Shown: positions 55,731 to 64,000 of the stretch, piece by piece | How positions within the stretch are numbered: position 1 is the stretch's first letter | How the letters are laid out: the number at the start of each line of letters is the position of its first letter | Notes under the pieces: model-generated | The model's database searches: none | What the model was told of the DNA's origin: nothing | What the model saw: only the letters and a program-made list of their open reading frames with translations | Made by a program: the position numbers and the translations under genes | Assembly: GCA_023362775.1 (NCBI GenBank) | Contig: JALMGJ010000005.1 | Location: 88,981,421-89,045,420, forward strand | Direction: 5' to 3' | DNA length: 64,000 nt | From: Charina bottae | Lineage: Eukaryota > Chordata > Lepidosauria > Squamata > Charinaidae

Positions 55731-58597
55731 AGGGAAGGGTGCTGAAGTGTGCTCTACTGAAGGCTCAGTGATATTTGGGTTAGCATAACTGGTCCAAATA
55801 TTGTGCAGGTTGCAGTTTCCTTGTTTTGTTGTAGGGTTGGTATCGTCTTGGGGCAGCTACAAGGTTATTTTGGAGTTTCATATCTTCTAGACTTTGTTTA
55901 ACAGCTTCCTTTGCTTTATCCAATCTCATGGTTACAAGGAAATCAGGAGACATACCCAAATTTTCTATCTTTACCAGTATTTAAAAGAACATAAAGATCC
56001 TTCTCAGCAGACAGAAACACTGCATTTATTTATTTTTAACTGTTAGCAGATATTGGTAGTGTAAGTCCTAACACTTCTTGACTCCATTTGGCAACCTTAT
56101 TCCCCTACCTGGATGTCTAGTGCTAGTGAAAGACAAATGTATAGATGTTCCTCATTCAGCTTGCATAAAAACTTGCATTAGTGTTTCGCAAGCTGGAAAT
56201 ATTTTTGGTTTTGTTTTCAAAATTTCTCAGGTGACTGCCATCCCTTCTTTTCAAGATTGTGCATGCTGTCAGTGGCACCTTTACTCTTGGAGAACGTGAG
56301 CCCAAAATGAATGGAGGTAGGCAGAGAAATGGTGTGACAGGTTTTATGCATCTTTCTCCTTAAGTAGATTACAGGAATAGAGTTTTTCTTGATGGCCATG
56401 GAGAAATGACAACTGGTGAATGTGTCCCATCTCAAAACTGTGGTCCACCAGCTTTCTGAGAAACAGCTGCCAGCTATTATGATCTGGTGATGGCAGGAAA
56501 TGGAGCTGTGTGGGAAATGTAACTGTTACTTCTAAAAAGGATGTCTGTAGGAAGGAACTGTGGCTATAATGAATCACAGTATTAAGGCAAACGTTCTCCC
56601 TTGCTTGCTTTGTTAGAAAATATGGACTTTGATCATTTGGTGGAGATAACTGGAAGCCATTGTTGGCTTTAAAATGCAAAATGCTTCACCTGTGTGTTGA
56701 ACCTTGGAAGTCATCTCTCATTTCTCCTTTTTCCTGATGGGCAGATAAACTTAACAGTAATTGCAATGCAAGAAAGGAGTTCTGTCAAACAAACCCAAAT
56801 TCCTGTTAAAACAGCAGGAGATGACAGTGGAGCAGTGACAAAAGCAGGCTGTTGTGGAAAACAGTGAGGCTTGTCATAGATCAAAGCTGCCTTTTCCAGC
56901 TCCGTACAGCCTCTGTATGTTGCAGGTAATCTCTGCAGTTCACTCAAAGTTAGAATTGAGGAATGATGGTGGAAACTTCCATGCCAAACACATTCTTCCT
57001 AAATGCTTTGGTCTTTACATTATCTATAAGATGACTGTGTTCTAACAGGCCACTCCTAGAGCACAATTGAGACAGGATTGTCAAAAGTTCCAATAATTTA
57101 TTTCAGATAAAAAGTTAAAATAATTTAATGTTTTCTTTTCATTATAGAACAAATAGAGCTTCATGAAAAATGTCACTCTCTTATACATTTTGCTCTTTCA
57201 TAAAAGATGATCTCAACTTCCTATGCCCACTTTTTTTTAATTGAATGACTGCATCATTTCCTTCTGCCTAGTCTCCCTATTGGGTAGTTACTGATGTTAT
57301 TCTTATCAGCTTCCAATGAATCTATTTTTTTAAAAAAAATGCATATAAGTTGGCAAAGGCTCTTCTACTTAACATAGTCTACTGGATTTCACTGCTTTCT
57401 TTAAAATGATATATCCATAGACATCCGTTTATAACCACTATGAAGAAATTTGCATGTGCATTGTGACATCACAGTGCAAGCTCCACCCTTTTGTAGTTGC
57501 ATCGCAATGTGACAAGCAAGCATGTAAGAAATGGAGCTTGCATTGTGATGCGTACAGTATTTCATCACTTGCTTGCAACCACGGTGGAGTTTAAAATCAG
57601 CTCCCAGATGCTTAAGAAACAAAATCACTTTTTTTTGCCAAATTGCTTAATATTACCTAGGAAAAGTTGTAAAAAAAAAAAAAAGGATGCAATGCTTTCT
57701 AGTTTTTTTTTCCTGGAGAAGGGATTTGGATATTCTAACTTCTTCACATTAATGATATAATTATAGCTATTCAGATGTTGCTAACCTCAGCTGCCAGGAA
57801 TTCTAAGCTAACAGTGAGTGATACTATGTGTTGTGTTACACCATAGGAAGATACCGAAGGCCACAATTTCTCCATTCCTGATTGAGGCAGTGTTTCTTTT
57901 TCTTTCCTCCATTCAAGCTCCTAGGAAGTATCTACACTGTTGTCATTTTTTCCCTCTCTCTCGACTACATATGCTTTCAAATCTATCTTCAGTACATTTC
58001 ACAAACATGCGCAAGTGTCCTATTTTCACAGATGCACAGAAAGTTTGCCCTTCTGTACATTTGTATCGGTTTTGATTTGTTTACGTTAAGACCATTTAAG
58101 TAAACTGAGATGTGATTCTGTTTCCCGTTGGTTGGTTTTATTTTGAATGCTGTCATTTCTTTCAAGATGGATAAATGAGCTTGCAAATATAGTTCATTCC
58201 TAAAAATATTCTTTTGAGTTCTATTTTTTTTGCAGGATAGCTGAGGCAAAGTTTTACTGAGGATTTCCCCCCCTTTTAAACTTATTTCATACGAGGGTGC
58301 AAAACAGCTTGAATCGGCAATGTATTTAGCTGATTTGGGGAGAGGGGAAAATCTTTCCAGAAATGTTCTGGCACCCTTCCAACCATTCTGGACCTGTTTC
58401 TAGGTTGAAAGAAATCCAGTATGGTTGCAGCCACCCATTTCCAACTTGAAAAACGTTTAATTCAAACCATTTTGTATACCACTTTTATTTTATCCAATTT
58501 GAGCTGCTTCAGATAAAAATAATATGGCAGATCACCAAATGCCACCTCCATTAGTCAGGCACTCGTACTTAACCTCATGAGTGTAGGACCTTTGGTA
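55731..58597. other. Unique non-coding stretch
   Basis: No gene is recognised in 2.9 kb. An inverted repeat with 18-bp arms (57467-57484 and 57533-57550, one mismatch) is the only structure noted. Poly-A runs lie at about 57669-57684. Confidence 0.4.
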
Positions 58598-58605
58598 TGG
58601 TATAG

Positions 58606-58972
58606 CAGGGGTCCCCAATCTGTCGGCCATGGCCTGTTAGGAAGTGGGCCACACAGCAGGTGAGTGGTGATGGTCCGCGCGATTGGCTCCCGCCTGCAAA
58701 GCCCGCCCCCCATCTGCACGATTGATTCCCGCCTGCAAATCCCGCCCCCCAGTCCCTACGATTGGCTCCCGTCTGCAAACCCTGCCCCCCAGTCTGTGCG
58801 ATTGGCTCCTGCCTGCAAAGCCCGCCTCCCGGTCCACACGATTGGCTCCCTCCTGCAAAGCCCGCCCCCCGGTCCATGTGATTGGCTCCCGTCTGCAAAC
58901 GTCGCCCCCTGGTCCGTGGAAAAATTGTCTTCCAAGACCGGTCCCTGGTGCCAAAAAGGTTGGGCACCCCTG
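58606..58972 (-). mobile_element. hAT-K element with six 40-bp CCAAT/GC-box units
   Basis: Starts CAGGGGTCCCCAATCTGTCG and ends GGTTGGGCACCCCTG; 367 bp, the largest copy. Duplications TGGTATAG (58598-58605) and TCGTATAG (58973-58980) differ at one base. Six units start at 58681, 58720, 58760, 58800, 58840 and 58880. Each has GATTGGCTCCC (reversed CCAAT; lost in the second unit) and a CCCGCCCCCC-type GC box. Confidence 0.94.
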
Positions 58973-59060
58973 TCGTATAGGACCTCTGGTTCATTAGTGA
59001 AATTAAAAATCTTACATTTGAGTGCATGGGATTCCAGCAGTAAAGGCTGTAGTCAATCTT

Positions 59061-60589
59061 TTTTATAAAGCTTTATTAATTTTTTCAACATATACATAAA
59101 ATACATAAAAACTAAAAAGAATGAAACAAAGAATACTACAAGAAAAAAGAAAACTAAAAAAGTACAAAAACACAGCAAAGACTATTACATGGTGGCTTCC
59201 GACTTTCTACAACAAAGTTATATATATAACTCATTATCAATCTCTTACTCTAATTTAAACTAAGATAAACATTATTTCTATAAAGCATTTCCATCTGTAT
59301 ATGACATTCTCCTCTAAAACAAACTCTCCCTCTTAAAAAAATAAAAAACCTTTACTAACATAATTATTTGCCTAATAAGCAAATACTCAAATATTATCCT
59401 ACTTCACTAAAATTTTACTCCTCTCTGCCTATTAAAATAACAAAAGATAAATTATCTACATTTGGTTTATGTCCTTTTACCCAAGGTAAAAGCATTATCA
59501 CCAAAATGAAAACACCAGTCTAAACCTTTAAGAGACCATCCTGATAAACACATTTAAACAACTATCTGACTTCAAAATAAACTAAGGCATTTACATATCT
59601 CAGTATCACACACAAAGCTTTCCCCTCACAAGTCTCAAATTCATCAGCCAGCCTTGATTCTTGGTCTCAATTTTCCAGGAACACAGCCAATCGTATGTCT
59701 CCCTTTGCTCCCAAAATTATTCTTTCTTCAGAATCAAAGTTAACTCTCCACAGTCCAATTTTTCTCCCTTCACTTTTTGACTTAAAAACATTAATCCTCA
59801 TTTTCTTCTTTAAAGAAGGAGCACTACTCTCAAAGTAGTTTTCACTCTTGTCTTCTTTTTCAAGTTGTTGGTAGGCTTTAGACTCCACAAGTTCTAGGAG
59901 ACGATCCTCTATCTTGGGTGACGTCAGGATAGAGTTCTTTAAAGATCGCTTTCATTTCTTCCATGACACTCCACAGTGTGTTTTCAGGAGAAAAAAGATG
60001 TAAACAAGAGCTGTTCTCACAGGAAAGCAGAGGCAGATAGCTCAAAATTCAACTCTGCAGATTCAACAAAGTAGATACATCTTTTATAATCCTCAAAATA
60101 TTAAGAAAATTGCAACGAAACAGCAAAAATCTTTAAATCCCAATATTAGAATTTAAATATTAAAAAAGCCAACTTTCCAAATTAATAAATTCCAAAAATA
60201 ATGAAAGTCACCAAGACCTTCGCATTTCTTTGTTGCAAAAGGCCTCTCTTCGGTTACAAATAATAAGAAAAAAAACCTTGGTGTTTTAGAAATGGGGTTG
60301 CAAGATTAAGTGTTCGTTTTACGGCTTCGGTGCAGCCCCGAACTTGATGACATCCGCGCCTCCCAGCATTCTCAATCACGGATAGATCGCAGGGACTCTG
60401 TTCCGTGACACCACCACCACCCCCCACAAGAAAATGCTGTCCGGAGAACAAAAGGGATGCTTTCCTGGATTCTCCTTACCCGGAGAATTTTTCAGGCTGC
60501 AGGGACCCAGCCTACGCCAGAAATGCTGCGCCGTTGGCGCTGCTTCAAAAAGCAGTACCGTTCAGTCTGCCATTCCCCACAGGAAGCCG
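59061..60589 (-). mobile_element. Non-autonomous L1-like element, 1.53 kb, complete at both ends
   Basis: Perfect 16-bp duplications GGCTGTAGTCAATCTT lie at 59045-59060 and 60590-60605. On the minus strand the 5' end (right side, 60250-60589) is CpG-richer, like an L1 5' region. The 3' end (left side) is A-rich on its own strand and ends TTATAAAGCTTTATTAATTT as seen on the plus strand, like squamate L1 3' ends. In between lies only a 73-codon Lys/Glu-rich open frame (59667-59888, containing QQLEKEDKSENYFES), perhaps ORF1-derived. No reverse transcriptase or endonuclease is present. Length, long duplication and intact 5' end suggest a deletion-derived element moved by L1. Confidence 0.75.
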
Positions 60590-60605
60590 GGCTGTAGTCA
60601 ATCTT

Positions 60606-61110
60606 AAACCTTCACAGTGTTTGTCATGGGATGGAAATCATAACTGGGAAGCTTCTCGGGCAGACAAGTTACCGGTGGCCGCACGGAGCACCTGATCATG
60701 GCTCTACCTTAAATTGGAGATGTGCTGAATAATCTTCTCAGCTCCTGGGGTTCACTATTGTTGGAGACCTACTTGAGTGGCTCCTCAGAGGGTGTTTCTG
60801 TTTGATATGGGCTTGGAGTGGTGAGCCTCAGGAGGTGGCTGTATCCAGCTGACCTTCGATGATTGCAGAAGCTAATGGGTTGGCTCTGGTATAATTGGAA
60901 GGAAGACCAATTGGGAATTGAAGCGCCATGGACTAGAGAGGCAAGGATGGGAAGCTTTTTTTTTAAAAAAAACCCAAACCAAACCGAACAAAAACAGAAG
61001 GCGGCATAGGCAACTACTTCCATAACTCTACTAAGAAAGCTACATGGATGAGTTACCAGGAGAGAAGCTCAACTTGAGGGCACCTTTACCTTTACTTTTA
61101 GTGGTAAAGC
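60606..61110 (+). mobile_element. Possible LINE 3' end sharing its tail with SINE-A
   Basis: The stretch ends AACTTGAGGGCACCTTTACC then TTTACTTTTA. The terminal CACCTTTACCTTTAC resembles the SINE-A tail AACCTTTACCTTTA. Upstream, GGCATAGGCAACTACTTCCA and AAGAAAGCTACATGGATGAG recall a common squamate LINE/SINE 3' body. No target duplication found; assignment is tentative. Confidence 0.4.
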
Positions 61111-62006
61111 AGAAGTATAAGGGTTGATGTTAGAGGGATATTCACGTACATAGTACAGTATATTCTTGTAACAGAAAAGCTAAAATATTATACGACTGCA
61201 TCGATTATAATGGGCTAGAAATCTAAATAAGTAAACAGTGCAGCAAATACATATTCAAAGGTACCTAATTTAATCTTGGTTCTCTAAATCCAAGCTCTGA
61301 CCAGAAATTACCCTGCTCAGCAGGAGCTCTAATGAAATCCTAGCCCATGCTGGTTTGGCTGCAGGCTCATTTTTTTTGCTAATAGCATGACTTAGGAGAA
61401 TCGTTGGCCTAAACCCATTAGAAAAATTTACAGTTGCAGAACTTTGTAAGAGGATTGTGGATGTAGTTATCTTCTCTTCAATTATCACTTGGATTTGATT
61501 AGATTGAACACTGGGTTTTGTGGCTGACTGCATCATTTGCTAAAGCTGTTGGTTTCCATGCACTGGGTCATGTGTCTGCCTACATAGGTGCAACTCAGGT
61601 GGAGCAAAAAATGCCTGGTTCTGCAAGCGAATGAAAAGTGGGTTGCTTTATTGTGCATAAATAACATAGAGTCCTTCCCTGTAGAGTTTTTAGCTTACCC
61701 TTCCTTTTTCCCTTCCTTCATCCCCTTTTGAGTCCACCACCATTATTGGCAAATTTTGTATCTACTGATCATGCCTAGTTCTCATTATCCTATCTGTTAC
61801 CCTTTTTCCTTCTGTAGATGTTTTGTAAATATACTTTCCCTCATCTTTGCTAATTCCTTGGTTTGTCATATGTGGTGCTGTTTTGGTGATGTGAGGGGAC
61901 AATCTTAAGTTGAGATAACTAGTTGCATATGATGGCCTGCAGAAGTAACGTGAGCAGCCTCTAATTCCCATGAACTTTGTACACATTGACAGTGCTGGAA
62001 AGAAAA
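61111..62006. other. Unique non-coding stretch
   Basis: No gene is recognised. Confidence 0.4.
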
Positions 62007-62016
62007 TGTACATAGT

Positions 62017-62352
62017 AAGGGGCGTGGTGGCTCAGCGGGTAAGACGCCAGGCTTGTCGATTGGAAGATCGCAAGTTCGGAGGTTCAAATCCCTAGCCCTC
62101 TGTGCGGAGTGAGCTCCCGCACTAGCTCCAGCTCTTGCCAACCTAGCAATTCGAAAGCACGCAAATGCAAGTAGATTAATAGGTACCACTTCGGTGGGTA
62201 GGTAACAGCGTTCCACGCGTGTCATACGGCCACATGACCGTGGAAGCGTCTTCGGACAACGCTGGCTCTTCGGCTAACAAATGGAGATGAGCACCGGCCC
62301 CTAGAGTCGGACACGCCTGCACAAATGTGCGGGGGGAACCTTTACCTTTAAG
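62017..62352 (+). mobile_element. SINE-A, full length, plus strand
   Basis: Starts AAGGGGCGTGGTGGCTCAGC, B box GGTTCAAATCC, tail GGGGGGAACCTTTACC. Perfect 10-bp duplications TGTACATAGT lie at 62007-62016 and 62353-62362. Confidence 0.95.
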
Positions 62353-62362
62353 TGTACATAGT

Positions 62363-63084
62363 TCTGCTTAAGTCTGAGTTGGGAGTATATTGATTTGCAA
62401 AGCAGACACCAGATTAGAGATACTGGCTTGCATAGAATAGCACGAACAAGTCTGGGGTGAAACTAGGCTTTGATTACACTTGAAGCATAGTGGCCAAAAT
62501 CTGGCAAAGCTGATGGTACCGTCTTTACCATTAGCAAGGAATGGGGCATGTGGTTCAACTAAGGCTGCTAACCTAGTCTACACCTTTTCTATCTTGCTAA
62601 AAATGTTACTGACATTTTTGACAATAAAGCCATGCTTGACCTCAGTTGTAATGGGCAGTGGAGGTCGATATTTATGGGCCCTTCTGTGATGACCATGTGA
62701 TATGGAAAGTTGCAACTTGGCATATAAGAGGAGAGTAAGTGGCAAAGGCCATTTATGAATGAATTTACTTATTTGGTTATGAATGACAGAAACATAGATA
62801 CATTCTGTGTCTGAAAGGAGTAGAATACAAGAGAAACAAGATAAGATTGAGAAGCAGCTCAGGCAGATGCCTTTACTGATTCACTGGAGTATAAAGGGGT
62901 GTGTGCAGGGGGAGGTATAGCACAATCAGATTTGCAAGATTCTGTTGTTATAGACAATCTCAATAAAGAAGGTAATTTTAGCTTTACTGTGGAGTTGATT
63001 TCCTGGTCTGGTCTACCTAGTGGGTCTGACAGCTTGTGAGAATATTGGAATGTGTTGGCTGGAGGCACAGATGATGCTGTGTTG
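62363..63084. other. Unique non-coding stretch
   Basis: No gene is recognised. Confidence 0.4.
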
Positions 63085-63190
63085 TTTGTTTGTTTATTTA
63101 TTTAATAAATTTGTATGGCCACCCATCTCACATATATGACTCGGGGGGGGGGGGGGATAACAGTTAAAATAGAATAAAAATTGAGTAAAA
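63085..63190 (-). repeat. LINE 3'-tail fragment with a G14 tract
   Basis: GTTTATTTATTTAATAAATT, then GGCCACCCATCTCACATATA, then 14 G at 63143-63156 and an A-rich end: a diverged copy of the recurrent LINE terminus. Confidence 0.6.
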
Positions 63191-63211
63191 AAGAAAAACA
63201 ACCAAATTAGA

Positions 63212-63457
63212 AGTAGCTTGAATCATGTCAACTGGATTTCTATTTTCTCAGTGGAAACGTTTCGCTCCTTATTCAAGAAGCTTCTTCAGTCTGAGCAAAG
63301 TTTGTAAGGGAATCCTTAAATATGTTTCTAGGGTGGCTGTGTGACCTTGCACCTGGGGCTAGGTCATGGTTATTTGAGATGTTTATTTCTAAGTCAGGTG
63401 CAAGGTCACACAGCCACCCTAGAAACATATTTAAGGATTCCCTTACAAACTTTGCTT
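63212..63457. mobile_element. Fold-back retroelement F, copy 4, cut off by AT satellite
   Basis: The left arm (AGTAGCTTGAATCATGTCAA onward) and right arm (CAGGTGCAAGGTCACACAGC to CTTACAAACTTTGCT) are inverted copies. The right arm stops before the CTGAAGA motif and continues straight into the AT repeat. No target duplication is visible. Confidence 0.85.
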
Positions 63458-63590
63458 AATATAATATAATATATAATATATAATATATAATATATAATAT
63501 ATAATATATAATATAATATAATATAATATAATATAATATAATATAATATAATATAATATAATATAATATAATATAATAATATTACTATTA
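63458..63590. repeat. (ATAAT/ATATA)n satellite, about 130 bp
   Basis: An uninterrupted run of TAATA and TAATATA units follows the fold-back element. It translates as an Ile/Tyr-rich spurious frame on the minus strand. Confidence 0.95.
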
Positions 63591-63640
63591 ATATGGGCGG
63601 GGTATAAATACAAATATAAAATAAATAAATAAATTACTAT
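63591..63640 (+). repeat. LINE 3'-terminus fragment with (AAAT)n
   Basis: ATATGGGCGGGGTATAAATA, then (AAAT)n: the recurrent terminus in plus orientation. Confidence 0.6.
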
Positions 63641-63712
63641 CTTCTCCATCAATGTTATGAAAATTGATGCTTAACTATTTTTTTTCTTTCTTTCTGGTTT
63701 TCCTCCTGTTAG

Positions 63713-63821
63713 GAACGACCTTGATGAATGCAGGCATTGCTCCCAGTTTCCTCCTCCTCCTCTCTCTGTTTTTAAGAGCTCCTGTACGTTAATTGAGTTG
63801 GCCTCTTCGAAGAGTTAAAAG
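63713..63821 (+). other. Exon-like segment (speculative)
   Basis: A long pyrimidine tract ends TTTTCCTCCTGTTAG at 63712. A donor-like AAAAG/GTAATT follows at 63821/63822. Between them 109 bp have one frame open for 34 codons before a TAA four bases from the donor. Another frame holds a short ATG-initiated hydrophobic peptide (MNAGIAPSFLLLLSLFLRAP) that then stops. No family is recognised. It could be an untranslated exon, a conserved element, or chance. Confidence 0.2.
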
Positions 63822-64000
63822 GTAATTATTTGCCCATTTAGTGTTCTGCTTGTTAAATTTTCTCATGGGGGCAGGTAGGAAAAATGGGTGAGGTCTGAAT
63901 GATTTTGTGTGGAAACTTTTAGTCTTGCATAATCTCTTAGCTAGATTTATTGCCTTTGCTCCCTTAATTTTTAGAAAATTATATCAAGAAGACATTGTAG

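Overview
The window is non-coding vertebrate chromosomal DNA, almost certainly from a squamate reptile (a snake or lizard; I cannot tell which). The evidence is the repeat mix: BovB LINE 3' ends ending in (AAC)n, CR1 and L2-type LINE tails, two tRNA-headed SINE families typical of squamates, SPIN/Buster-like hAT elements, a decayed DIRS retroelement, Penelope-like fold-back elements and many microsatellites. I found no host protein-coding gene. Almost all of the longer open frames come from repeats: minisatellites, GC-rich hAT elements, SINE-internal tandem arrays and LINE or DIRS remnants. The window could be intergenic or intronic; sequence alone does not decide. A single 109-bp exon-like segment sits at the right end (63713-63821).

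Layout. 1-7 kb: mostly unique DNA with two SINE-A copies (975, 4458), a homogeneous 38-bp minisatellite (1834-2364) and a hAT element (3081). 7-16.5 kb: SINE-A, a CR1 3' end, a GC-rich hAT element, a (GA)29 tract, a 517-bp fold-back retroelement (15250), then adjacent SINE-A and SINE-B copies. 16.8-23.2 kb: a BovB end, a fold-back element (17915) and a decayed DIRS-like reverse transcriptase/RNase H region (about 20270-22860). That region is split by SINE-B and two hAT insertions and carries a short ATP6-like mitochondrial fragment. 24.6-32.3 kb: LINE fragments (one with a C-terminal C2H2 finger), a palindromic hAT element abutting a second hAT element, BovB and CR1 pieces. 33.8-38.4 kb: truncated SINEs, a hybrid SINE with a 102-bp internal array, a composite SINE unit, an L2/CR1 LINE end and a pair of CTCF-like motifs. 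40.8-53.4 kb: more SINE-A copies, nested hAT/fold-back insertions (43320-43768), extremely GC-rich hAT elements, and a second hybrid SINE array (48908). 55-64 kb: two hAT elements with 40-bp CCAAT/GC-box minisatellites, a 1.53-kb non-autonomous L1-like element with a 16-bp target duplication, one more SINE-A, a fold-back element, a 130-bp AT satellite and the exon-like segment.

Most informative signals: (1) all 12 hAT insertions duplicate 8 bp fitting nnnTAnnn, the Buster-type target preference; (2) one hAT family carries an expandable 40-bp array of CCAAT plus GC boxes; (3) two loci hold the same hybrid SINE with a 102-bp internal tandem array; (4) two unrelated fold-back families share a hammerhead-like CTGAAGA-stem-GAAAC core; (5) a composite SINE-unique-SINE unit is bounded by one 12-bp duplication.
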